Assembly (NCBI RefSeq): GCF_900106745.1
Contig: NZ_FNNV01000002.1
Location: 248,001-312,000, forward strand
Source of the DNA: Paenibacillus sp. CF384
Lineage (GTDB): Bacteria; Bacillota; Bacilli; Paenibacillales; Paenibacillaceae
DNA: 64,000 nt
Reading direction: 5' to 3'
Part shown: positions 26,995 to 34,499 of the stretch, piece after piece
Layout: the number at the start of each line of letters is the position of its first letter
Numbering within the stretch: the first letter of the stretch is position 1
Made by a program: the position numbers and the translations under genes
Notes under the pieces: generated by a model
The model's input: only the letters and a program-made list of their open reading frames with translations
The model's database searches: none
What the model was told of the DNA's origin: nothing

Positions 26995-27801
26995 ATGAGC
27001 ATTCAGTTGTTTAAATCGCTTTGGGGCATGGAGCATCTGTCCTACCGGGAAAGTATCGAGCAAATTGCGGCAGCCGGTTACGACGGCGTGGAGTCGACCT
27101 TGCCTGCCCCTGAGCATACGAACGAATTTATGGAGCTGCTGCAGGAGCATCAGCTGGGCTTTATCGCCCTTATCGGCTCAAGCGGCGCAACAGTCAGCGC
27201 TCATGAAGAGGTGTTTGCTGCAGGAATAGAACGAGCAGCGGCTTTCCGCCCGCTGCTCGCTATTTCACATAGTGCCCGGGATTGTTGGTCCTTCGAGGAT
27301 CAATTCAGTTTCTTCCGTTCGGCGCTTCGCGCAGAGCAGGCAGCCGGTGTACGGGTAGGGCACGAAACGCATCGTCACCGTGCCATGTACACGCCATGGA
27401 ACACGGCGAAGCTGCTCCAGGAGCTGCCGGATTTGCGCATTACGGCGGATTTCAGCCATTGGTGCTGTGTCTGTGAAACACTGCTCGAGGATCAGGGGGA
27501 TGCGCTGCGGATCGCCTTCGAGCGCACGATTCACATCCACGCACGCGTCGGCTATGCGCAAGGACCGCAAGTTCCGCATCCTGCCGCCCCGGAATATGCG
27601 CCGGAATTACAGCGGCATGAACTATGGTGGAGCAGCATTCTTGCACAGCGCGAGAAGCAAGGATTCACATCAACAACCGTTACTCCTGAATTCGGGCCGC
27701 CCGGGTATATGCATACGCTCCCCTTCACCCGCCAGCCGGTGTCCGATTTATGGGACACTTGCTTATGGATGGGGGAGCGTATGCGGGCTAAATTCAAATA
27801 A
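26995..27801 (+). CDS. Sugar phosphate isomerase/epimerase-like TIM-barrel protein
   Basis: The product is 268 residues of the xylose-isomerase-like/AP-endonuclease-2 TIM-barrel family. Metal-binding positions are suggested by GVRVGHETHRHR, LRITADFSHWCCV and HARVGYAQGPQ (Glu/Asp/His ligands), with a final Glu in TVTPEFGPPGY. Members isomerise or epimerise sugars, inositols or related acids. It lies downstream of the AraC gene on the same strand but beyond a terminator, so it probably has its own promoter. The exact reaction cannot be assigned. Confidence 0.85.
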   Translation: MSIQLFKSLWGMEHLSYRESIEQIAAAGYDGVESTLPAPEHTNEFMELLQEHQLGFIALIGSSGATVSAHEEVFAAGIERAAAFRPLLAISHSARDCWSFEDQFSFFRSALRAEQAAGVRVGHETHRHRAMYTPWNTAKLLQELPDLRITADFSHWCCVCETLLEDQGDALRIAFERTIHIHARVGYAQGPQVPHPAAPEYAPELQRHELWWSSILAQREKQGFTSTTVTPEFGPPGYMHTLPFTRQPVSDLWDTCLWMGERMRAKFK

Positions 27802-27803
27802 AC

Positions 27804-27848
27804 ATGCGGCTCCTCCACCCCATTTGTAACGAGGTGAGGGAGCCGCAT
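27804..27848 (+). terminator. Hairpin after the TIM-barrel isomerase gene
   Basis: ATGCGGCTCCTCCACC pairs with GGTGAGGGAGCCGCAT with one mismatch. The T-tail is poor, but position directly after the stop supports a terminator. Confidence 0.6.
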
Positions 27849-27890
27849 CTGCTTCATTCCGCAAGGACAGAGGACTCTCATCTCTGAAGT

Positions 27891-28077
27891 GATGTAAATT
27901 GTGCAACAATTTAACTTCCATGTCTCTTATCCCGCGAAAATGTTGCACAAAAGGCAGCATTTTCCTCGGATAAGTGACATTTAAGCCCGATTGCATCGAT
28001 ATTGTTGCATTTTCTACAACATTTTCGCTAAAGCAGCGAAATCATCGCGTAATGCTGCATTTTCTGCAACATTTCGC
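27891..28077. repeat. Repeat family B, cluster of about four units
   Basis: Units centre on GTTGCA...TGCAAC: AATTGTGCAACAATT (about 27897), AATGTTGCACAAAAGGCAGCATT (27939), ATTGTTGCATTTTCTACAACAT (28001) and AATGCTGCATTTTCTGCAACAT (28051). The last two start exactly 50 bases apart and both run into TTCGC. They are related to the two units at 18490-18575. Confidence 0.7.
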
Positions 28078-28283
28078 ATGCGCTCTCTAAAACAAACTAA
28101 CCACTTTCGCCCCGCGCTGAATGCCGAGAGGCTCGCCTTTTGTGGATACTGAGAATGCGGAAATGGAACTCTCAGTCGTCGTAAACGCATCAAACGAAAG
28201 CCGAGAGTCCCGATACGGGACTCGCAGCTAGCAAACTAACCCCATCTCGCCCATGGCTGCCCGATTCTCGCTCTGGCAGCCTT
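28078..28283. other. Non-coding stretch with direct repeats and small hairpins downstream of the sulfatase gene
   Basis: CAAACTAACC followed by a similar TCGCCC segment occurs at 28093 and 28232. GAGTCCCGATACGGGACTC (28205-28223) is a perfect hairpin that could end the sulfatase transcript, although its T-tail is weak. CTGAGA/TCTCAG forms another small stem near 28150-28175. No gene is visible. Confidence 0.45.
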
Positions 28284-29693
28284 CTACTTCACTATGCTTG
28301 CGACGCCACCTTCCGGATTGGCTTCCGGAATGACGGCACCGATCTGCTCACGCCACTCGTGAAGCATCTGACGCAGTCGTTCGGTCCGCTCTGGATGCAA
28401 CTCAGCGATATTGTGCTCTTCCGACAGATCTGTTCGCAAGTTGTACAACTCCAAACGACCGTCTTCAAAAAACTCAATGAGCTTGTAATCGCCCTCTCTC
28501 ACCGACGACCCCGGCGTTCCCCCTTGATTGCCGTAATGGGGATAATGCCAGAATATCGCTTCCCGGCTCAGGCTCTCCTCACCTCTGAGTACGGGAACTA
28601 AACTTACGCCGTCCTTATGCTGCTCCGGCAGCAGGTCCAGTCCCGCCATCTCCAGCAGAGTCGGATAGAAATCGGGGCTCGTTACCGGGACCTCACTCAC
28701 ACTGCCCGGCTTCGCAACTCCAGGCCATCGGATAATGAGAGGCTCCCGCACGCCGCCTTCGTACATCCAGCCTTTCCCTTCCTGAAGCGGACTGTTACAG
28801 GTCGGCGAACCTTCGGCCGTTGCGAGACCGCCATTGTCGGATGTGAAGACAATGACGGTGTTATCCAACTGGCCAGTTTCTTCCAAAGCCTTCACTAATC
28901 GGCCGATATTCCAATCGAGATTATAGATCATCGCCGCGTAAGCAGGGTCCGACTGCACAATGCGCCTCTGCACCCGCAAATGTTTCTTATGTTCGCAAGG
29001 GAAGAACTCCCCTTCGACGAACGCTTCCACCCGGTCCAGCCCAAGAGCCTTGGCCTTTTCCGCGAAACGCTTGGTGAGCTCTGCGCTGACCTCAATCGGG
29101 ATGTGCACGGCATAATGCCATAAATTCAGAAAGAAAGGTGCCCCTTCATTTTGCCGGATCAACTCTATTGCCTCGTCCGTCAGCCGGTCCGTTAAATATT
29201 CTCCTTCAGGCCCTTCCTCCAACGTCTCAATGCCATAGGGGCTAAAGAAGCCATTCACCGGCATCCCCCAGCTGCAGCCTCCGATATTGACATCGAAACC
29301 GTGTCGGTCCGGATAATGCTCACGTTCGCCGAGATGCCATTTGCCCACGTGCCACGTCTGATAGCCCTGCTCCTTCAATGCGGTCGCCACGCTTTTCTCC
29401 TGCAGCGGAAGGTGCCGGATGTACGGCGCATCGATCAGTTTCCCGCTCGTTTGGCCGCCGATCCAGTTGGTCACGCCAACATGTGCCGGATATTTGCCGC
29501 TCATCATGCTGGCCCTGGTAGGCGAACAGACCGGAGCGGCAGCATAAGCATCGGTGAATCGAACACCTTCGGCGGCAAGTCGGTCCAGGTTCGGCGTTTC
29601 ATAGAAGAGGCTGCCATAACATCCGAGATCCATCCAGCCCATGTCGTCGATTAGAATAAATAGCAGATTTGGTTTATCCTTCGGCACACCCAC
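28284..29693 (-). CDS. Type I (formylglycine-dependent) sulfatase
   Basis: The product is 469 residues. The metal ligands open the chain (LLFILIDDMGWMDLG), the Cys-type modification motif CSPTRAS places the formylglycine precursor at about C56, and GKWHLGE and TSDNGG complete the active site. Cys sulfatases need a formylglycine-generating enzyme or anSME; none is in the window. It is probably cytoplasmic because no signal peptide is present. A TTG at 29696 and GTG at 29693 both follow GGAGGAG; GTG has the better 8-base spacing. It ends an ABC importer-TauD-sulfatase operon, which suggests desulfation of an imported sulfate ester, possibly a sulfated sugar. Confidence 0.92.
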   Translation of the reverse strand: MGVPKDKPNLLFILIDDMGWMDLGCYGSLFYETPNLDRLAAEGVRFTDAYAAAPVCSPTRASMMSGKYPAHVGVTNWIGGQTSGKLIDAPYIRHLPLQEKSVATALKEQGYQTWHVGKWHLGEREHYPDRHGFDVNIGGCSWGMPVNGFFSPYGIETLEEGPEGEYLTDRLTDEAIELIRQNEGAPFFLNLWHYAVHIPIEVSAELTKRFAEKAKALGLDRVEAFVEGEFFPCEHKKHLRVQRRIVQSDPAYAAMIYNLDWNIGRLVKALEETGQLDNTVIVFTSDNGGLATAEGSPTCNSPLQEGKGWMYEGGVREPLIIRWPGVAKPGSVSEVPVTSPDFYPTLLEMAGLDLLPEQHKDGVSLVPVLRGEESLSREAIFWHYPHYGNQGGTPGSSVREGDYKLIEFFEDGRLELYNLRTDLSEEHNIAELHPERTERLRQMLHEWREQIGAVIPEANPEGGVASIVK

Positions 29694-29726
29694 CAATTGT
29701 TCTCCTCCAATCTATAAATAGGGAAG

Positions 29727-29751
29727 AGAGCCCGCGTCACTCGCGGGCTCT
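29727..29751 (-). other. Intercistronic hairpin between TauD-type and sulfatase genes
   Basis: AGAGCCCGCG pairs with CGCGGGCTCT over a 5-base loop. The minus-strand continuation CTTCCCTATTTAT is only weakly T-rich, so it may be a leaky terminator or processing site inside the operon. Confidence 0.5.
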
Positions 29752-29759
29752 ACTCTTTC

Positions 29760-30686
29760 TTAATAAGGCCGATCGCCTACAATCGCCACCCGCTCCGCTA
29801 CGCGGCGGTTCGGGTAATAATCCGAATTCGCGTAATGCTGAGTTGCGCGATTATCCCAGAACGCGATAGAGTTCGCTTGCCAGCGGAAGCGGACTTGAAA
29901 CTCGGGCAGCTGCGAATGGCGGAACAGATACGTCAGCAGTTCCTCGCTTTCCTCCGCTTCCAAGCCGGCAATTCGCACCGTAAAGTTCGGATTGACGAAC
30001 AGCGTCTTTCTTCCCGTTTCAGGATGCGTACGCACGACCGGATGCTCGGCCGCCGGAAACTCCTCCTGCCGACGTTGCAATTCCTCGGGAGCAAGATTCA
30101 CCCCGAAGACGTGGGTGAAATCATGAATCGCCGTCAGCCCGTCGATGCGCTGTTTCACCTCATCGGGCAAATTGTCATATGCAGCTGCTTGATCCGACCA
30201 CAGCGTGTCTCCTCCGAGCGGCGGCACCTCCGTAATACGCAAGACCGACCCAAGCGCAGGCGTCAATCTCCAGCTGACATCCGAATGCCAGTTGTTCTCG
30301 TGCCCGGGCTTCTTGTCATTCTTCGCGAAGCGTACGACCTCATTCGAATTACCCTGAGGCAGGAAAGGATGAGTTTCCAGCTCTCCCCATAGTCGGGCGA
30401 ACGCCTGCTGCTGCTCACTGGTAATGTCCTGCTCACGGAAGAAAATCACTTTCCATTCCAGCAAAGCGCGGTTCAGCTCCTTCTGAAGCTCCGGCGAGAC
30501 CGGATTTCGGAGGTCAACACCTTCGATCTCTGCTCCGATAAGCGGGCCATAAGGTTTAACTTGGAACAGCGTATACGGCTGCTCATCTACGCCCTCCGGC
30601 AATCGATTAATAATGCGTGGGCCTCCTTTAAGGCCTCGGTCCGGAATATGCCGTGGACGTTCCTCCGTCGTAATCGTTTTAGCCAT
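29760..30686 (-). CDS. TauD/TfdA-family Fe(II)/2-oxoglutarate dioxygenase
   Basis: The product is 308 residues. The iron triad is H134-x-D136 (NNWHSDVSW) and H284 (ATQHYANSDYY), with Arg at 294/295 as 2-oxoglutarate anchor. The family includes taurine dioxygenase and the alkylsulfatase AtsK, which release sulfite or sulfate by oxidising the adjacent carbon. Co-location with a hydrolytic sulfatase supports a sulfur-related role. The N-terminal 40 residues extend beyond TauD of E. coli. GAGGAG lies upstream of the ATG, 18 bases after the binding-protein gene. Confidence 0.9.
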   Translation of the reverse strand: MAKTITTEERPRHIPDRGLKGGPRIINRLPEGVDEQPYTLFQVKPYGPLIGAEIEGVDLRNPVSPELQKELNRALLEWKVIFFREQDITSEQQQAFARLWGELETHPFLPQGNSNEVVRFAKNDKKPGHENNWHSDVSWRLTPALGSVLRITEVPPLGGDTLWSDQAAAYDNLPDEVKQRIDGLTAIHDFTHVFGVNLAPEELQRRQEEFPAAEHPVVRTHPETGRKTLFVNPNFTVRIAGLEAEESEELLTYLFRHSQLPEFQVRFRWQANSIAFWDNRATQHYANSDYYPNRRVAERVAIVGDRPY

Positions 30687-30704
30687 CGTACATTCTCCTC
30701 TCTA

Positions 30705-32303
30705 TTATGATTTGGCAGCACTTTGATTCTTGTATTCCTCGTTGATTGCCTTCAGGATGTCCTCGCCCCCGGCCTGACGCCATTCATTGCCGAGCTCTGC
30801 GATCCCTTTATCCACATCAAGCTTGCCATTCAACAGGTTCACGAAATATTGGTTATACACTTCATTAACCGCTTTTCCATATTCAATCTCAGCTTCCGTC
30901 TTGCGGATAATGAGATTCGGCACATAGTATTGTGAAGCGATCTTGACCGAGTCGAGGGCACGATCGATGTTCAGCTCCGTCTGCGGCAAGTAGTTCTCGT
31001 CGATTGGCCAAGTCACGTTCCCCCATGCAAGCGGATGACCCCAGCCGTTCGGAGCAAATCCATCCTTCTCGCGTTCCGCCTCGTTATAAGTAATTTTGTC
31101 TCCTTCTTTCGTGTAGTGGACGCCTTCAATGCCGAGCTGAAGCAGGTCGCGTCCTTCCTTGGACAGCATAAACTCGATGAACTCGGCCGCCTTCTCAGGA
31201 TTCTTAGCCTTACTGGTAACTGCTGTGAACAAAGCGGTCTTCGGACGTGTTGCCATCCCTTGTTTCCCTTCCGGTCCTGCCGGCGGCGCATCGAAACCAA
31301 GCACGCCATCGGGGTTAACCTGCTTCAAGCTGCCTTCAATGCGGCTCACGTGGCGGAACAATGGACCATCCATCACGCCTGCCTTACCCTGAAAAAACTT
31401 CTGCTCCTTTGTCGGCCGGTCATAAATGATATATTCCGGATCGATCAACTTCTCCTCGTACCATTTCCGCAGCTCCTCAATCCCTTTCTTGAAAGCAGGA
31501 TCTTCGAACCGCGGAATGACTTCTCCTTTATCGTTCAAGGCATAGTCAGCGTATGGCAGTCCGTACGCATATAGAACAAAATCGAATGCGGTGAGTGCGT
31601 CCCCGGCAACCGGCTTATTCGTGATAAAACCGAAGGTGTCGGCTTTGCCATTGCCATCCGGGTCTTTCTCCACAATGGCTTTCAGCGTGCTGTGAAATTC
31701 ATCTAACGTTTTCGGATGAGGCAGGCTCAGCTTATCCAGCCAATCCTGGCGAAACTGAACGGTGTAATTGGACTTTTCCATGCCGCTCACGAAGGGATAT
31801 CCGTAATATTTGCCGTCTACGGCCGTCCACTGCAGTCCGTTGTCGAGCTTGGCTTTGATTGTAGGGAGTTTGTCGAAATAATCGTTTAGCGGAAGAAGAA
31901 TGCCTTCTTTAATCCATTGGGAAACGGAAGAGGATGGATACTGCGTTGTCACAACGTCAGGAAGATCGCCGCTTGCAATAGCCACGTTGATTTTGTCATA
32001 CGAGAATTCCGGTGATATCTTGATCGTCAGCTTGATGTTCAGTCGCTTGTTAATTTCGGCAATAATACGATCGTTCGGTACCAGCGGCTTTGCGCCTTGA
32101 TCGCCGGTGGTCAAATACACGAGTTCGTACGGCTCTTCGGCAGCAGAAGCTGAACCGGAATTGGCACCGGAAGCGGAAGTAGAGCCATTCGTACTCGCCT
32201 CGTTCGCATCCGGCTTATTCGAGCAGCCCGCCGTTATGATCAGCGCTGCCGCCGCCAGTCCGATCACCCATTTCTTCATCTTTATTCCTTTTCGATAAAC
32301 CAT
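30705..32303 (-). CDS. Extracellular solute-binding lipoprotein of a sugar-type ABC importer
   Basis: The precursor is 532 residues with signal peptide and lipobox (ALIITAGC), then an acidic Ser/Gly/Ala linker, then a family 1-type binding domain of the LplA class. WIKEGILLPLNDYFDKLPT and QFRQDWLDKLSLPHPKTLDEF are typical. These large binding proteins pair with LplB/YtcP permeases for complex sugars. The GGGAGG sits 8 bases before the ATG at 32303; an alternative ATG at 32279 has AAGGA. No ATPase gene is in the operon, so a shared MsmX-type ATPase encoded elsewhere is expected. Confidence 0.9.
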   Translation of the reverse strand: MVYRKGIKMKKWVIGLAAAALIITAGCSNKPDANEASTNGSTSASGANSGSASAAEEPYELVYLTTGDQGAKPLVPNDRIIAEINKRLNIKLTIKISPEFSYDKINVAIASGDLPDVVTTQYPSSSVSQWIKEGILLPLNDYFDKLPTIKAKLDNGLQWTAVDGKYYGYPFVSGMEKSNYTVQFRQDWLDKLSLPHPKTLDEFHSTLKAIVEKDPDGNGKADTFGFITNKPVAGDALTAFDFVLYAYGLPYADYALNDKGEVIPRFEDPAFKKGIEELRKWYEEKLIDPEYIIYDRPTKEQKFFQGKAGVMDGPLFRHVSRIEGSLKQVNPDGVLGFDAPPAGPEGKQGMATRPKTALFTAVTSKAKNPEKAAEFIEFMLSKEGRDLLQLGIEGVHYTKEGDKITYNEAEREKDGFAPNGWGHPLAWGNVTWPIDENYLPQTELNIDRALDSVKIASQYYVPNLIIRKTEAEIEYGKAVNEVYNQYFVNLLNGKLDVDKGIAELGNEWRQAGGEDILKAINEEYKNQSAAKS

Positions 32304-32344
32304 TTCTCTTTCCTCCCGTTTGATCATTTTTTATAGTGAAGGAT

Positions 32345-33211
32345 TTACTCCTTGACCCCGCCAATCAACACGCCATTGATAAAATACTTCTGGAAAAATG
32401 GATAAATCAGCATGACCGGAATAGAGGCCGCCATAACGGTCGCCATCTTGATGGATGGTCCAAGGAGGAAAAGGCTGTCGCCGCCTCCCGAGTAGGACGA
32501 TTCGTTCTCGAACAGCATGCTTCGCAAGAACAACTGCAAAGGCCAAAGCTCCTTGTCGCTGATGAAGAATATCGCGTTGAAAAAATCATTCCACCGCGTT
32601 ACAGCGTAGAAGAGCGTAATCGTCGAAATTGCCGGCATCGATAAAGGAATGACAATCTTGAACAGGATCCCCAGGTCATTATTGCCGTCGATCTTCGCTG
32701 CTTCAACCAACCCATCCGGCATCGAGGAGAAGAAGTTTTTCATAATGATCAGGTTATAGGTATTGAGCGCGCTTGGGATGATCAACGCCCATACCGAATT
32801 CATCATGCCGAGGTCTTTAACCAATAGATAGGTTGGAATTATGCCGCCGCTGAACATCATCGTAAACACGAGCAGAAACATAATTACGCGCTGCCCCTTA
32901 AGTCCGGGCCTCGACAGCGCATAAGCCGCCAGCACCGTAAGAATCATATTAAGCGCCGTTCCCACGACCGTAACGAACAACGTCACTCCGTAAGACCTCC
33001 ACAATTCGTTCATCGAGAATAAGTAGGTATAAGCTTCAAATGTAATCTGCTTAGGGAAGAGGTGAATGCCGGAACTAAGGTACTCCTCCAGCGGAATGAC
33101 GGATACCACGAGCGTATCCCAGAACGGATACACCGTAACGACGGCCACGATAGTCAGAAATACGAGATTAAACGAATTGAATAGCTTACCTGCCCTGCTT
33201 GTGTACTGCAT
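32345..33211 (-). CDS. Carbohydrate ABC transporter permease, YtcP/LplC type
   Basis: The product is 288 residues with six membrane helices. The EAA loop reads EAAKIDGNNDLGILFKIVIPLSMPA, and the terminal QKYFINGVLIGGVKE is the signature end of YtcP-type permeases. It forms the channel with the LplB-type partner encoded 15 bases upstream. It is the second gene of the operon. Confidence 0.94.
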   Translation of the reverse strand: MQYTSRAGKLFNSFNLVFLTIVAVVTVYPFWDTLVVSVIPLEEYLSSGIHLFPKQITFEAYTYLFSMNELWRSYGVTLFVTVVGTALNMILTVLAAYALSRPGLKGQRVIMFLLVFTMMFSGGIIPTYLLVKDLGMMNSVWALIIPSALNTYNLIIMKNFFSSMPDGLVEAAKIDGNNDLGILFKIVIPLSMPAISTITLFYAVTRWNDFFNAIFFISDKELWPLQLFLRSMLFENESSYSGGGDSLFLLGPSIKMATVMAASIPVMLIYPFFQKYFINGVLIGGVKE

Positions 33212-33226
33212 AGTCCCCCTCCTGTT

Positions 33227-34201
33227 TCAGTAAACACCCTGTTCGCCCATCCGCCTGGAAAGCCAATTTGCCGCGACGAGCAGAGCGAAATTGATCAGGG
33301 ATTTGAATAATCCAACTGCTGCCGCAAGGCTGAATCGTCCGTCCGTTAAGCCGATTCGGTATACATAGGTGTCAATAATGTCCGAGACACGGTATACACC
33401 CGGATGATAGAGCACGAAGATTTGCTCGAAGCCGGCTTCCATTATTCCGCCCAGCCGAAGAATAAGAATGAGCACGATGGTGCTTCGGATCAGCGGGATC
33501 GTGAGATGCACAAGCCGCTGCAAGCGATTTGCCCCGTCGATGACCGCCGCTTCGTACAGATGAGGACTGATCCCGGACAAGGCTGCCATGTAGATGATCG
33601 TGTTCCAGCCGAATTCTTTCCATATCATCGAGAAGACAAGCGTGCTGCGAAAATAAGATTCATCACTCAGGAATCCAACAGGCGTACCTCCAAATACCTT
33701 AATCAAGTTATTGACGATACCGCTGTCCGTGGAAAGCAAATTAATCAGAATACCACCGAGAATAACCCAGGAAATAAAGTGAGGCAGGTAAATGATCGTC
33801 TGTATCGTCTGCTTGAACAGCCTCGCCCTGACCTCGTTCAATAGCAAGGCAGCGATAATGGGAGCCGGAAATCCGAAGGTAAGCCGGTAAAGCGAGATGA
33901 TCACCGTGTTTTTGATCACTTGCCAGAATTTATCCTGAGAGAACAGGTACTCGAAATGCTTCATACCGGCCCAATCACTGCCCAATATCCCTTTCATAAT
34001 GCTGAAATCCTTGAAGGCAACGACCGCTCCGTACATCGGGATGTAATGAAAGATCAAGTAATAGAGAAGCGCGGGTACCAGCATCAAATACAGATAACGA
34101 TTAAACCAGACGTACCTCACAAGCTTTGATTTTCGCCGAATGGGCTCTGGTGGCAGTGCTCTGACCTCTTTCACAACGACCTCGCTGTCGACGTATGCCA
34201 T
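33227..34201 (-). CDS. Carbohydrate ABC transporter permease, LplB type
   Basis: The product is 324 residues with an N-terminal cytoplasmic stretch, six helices, the family motif YHYIPMYG-like (FHYIPMYGAVVAFKDF) and EAA loop EAAVIDGANRLQRLVHLTIP. The ATG at 34201 follows AAAGGAG by 8 bases; an upstream frame to 34249 would cover the leader hairpin. It is the first gene of the importer-TauD-sulfatase operon and is preceded by a structured leader. Confidence 0.93.
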   Translation of the reverse strand: MAYVDSEVVVKEVRALPPEPIRRKSKLVRYVWFNRYLYLMLVPALLYYLIFHYIPMYGAVVAFKDFSIMKGILGSDWAGMKHFEYLFSQDKFWQVIKNTVIISLYRLTFGFPAPIIAALLLNEVRARLFKQTIQTIIYLPHFISWVILGGILINLLSTDSGIVNNLIKVFGGTPVGFLSDESYFRSTLVFSMIWKEFGWNTIIYMAALSGISPHLYEAAVIDGANRLQRLVHLTIPLIRSTIVLILILRLGGIMEAGFEQIFVLYHPGVYRVSDIIDTYVYRIGLTDGRFSLAAAVGLFKSLINFALLVAANWLSRRMGEQGVY

Positions 34202-34227
34202 ACTAATTGCTCCTTTACGATAAAATG

Positions 34228-34263
34228 AAAAGAGACACAACATTGGCATGCATGCTGTGTCTC
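34228..34263 (-). terminator. Second leader hairpin, terminator-like
   Basis: GAGACACA pairs with TGTGTCTC, followed by TTTTCATTTTA on the minus strand, about 30 bases before the permease start. Confidence 0.6.
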
Positions 34264-34303
34264 CGATCGAACGGTCGACTTCGTATTCCTCTCATCCAAA
34301 CAT

Positions 34304-34343
34304 AAAAAAAGGAGACTCATCGCCTCTGTAAGGCGTGGTCTCC
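34304..34343 (-). terminator. First leader terminator (attenuator)
   Basis: GGAGAC/GTCTCC and CGCCT/AGGCG form a two-part stem with an internal loop, followed by TTTTTTT on the minus strand. It stands between promoter and first gene. Confidence 0.75.
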
Positions 34344-34400
34344 GGTTGTCCGGTTGATATTTTATTATTCCGATGAGATTACTCAGTTATTATGTGTTTC

Positions 34401-34430
34401 ATAGTAGCATGCGAACCTTTTTGTCGTCAA
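34401..34430 (-). promoter_or_regulatory. Promoter of the importer-TauD-sulfatase operon
   Basis: TTGACG (34425-34430) and TACTAT (34401-34406) on the minus strand are 18 bases apart. Confidence 0.65.
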
Positions 34431-34470
34431 CTGTTATTTCCTATTTTCTCCAAACGATTCTATTGCATGA

Positions 34471-34498
34471 AGAATCCCGCCTTCTCAGGCGGGATTCT
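34471..34498 (-). terminator. Terminator after the copper-amine-oxidase-N gene
   Basis: AGAATCCCGCC pairs with GGCGGGATTCT over a 6-base loop just past the stop at 34500. Confidence 0.75.
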
Positions 34499-34499
34499 C

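Larger units (their letters stand above)
34202..34396 (-). ncRNA. Structured leader RNA with tandem terminator-like hairpins
   Basis: The transcript expected from the promoter at 34401-34430 has about 195 untranslated bases. It contains terminator 1 (34304-34343), a spacer, hairpin 2 (34232-34263) and the AAAGGAG site. A 5' segment containing ATCTCATCGG (about 34371-34380) can pair with CGATGAG in the 3' arm of terminator 1, or with GATGAGA just after it. That is the layout of a transcription attenuator. It does not resemble T-box, SAM, ykkC or other classes I can recognise. Confidence 0.5.

Noticed and set aside
18490..28077. TGCA-centred repeats as a CRISPR array
   Set aside because: Too few units, palindromic units of varying sequence, no uniform repeat-spacer layout and no cas genes.
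34202..34396. T-box, SAM or guanidine riboswitch in the sulfatase-operon leader
   Set aside because: None of the conserved core motifs of these classes is visible; it is left as an unclassified attenuator-like leader.
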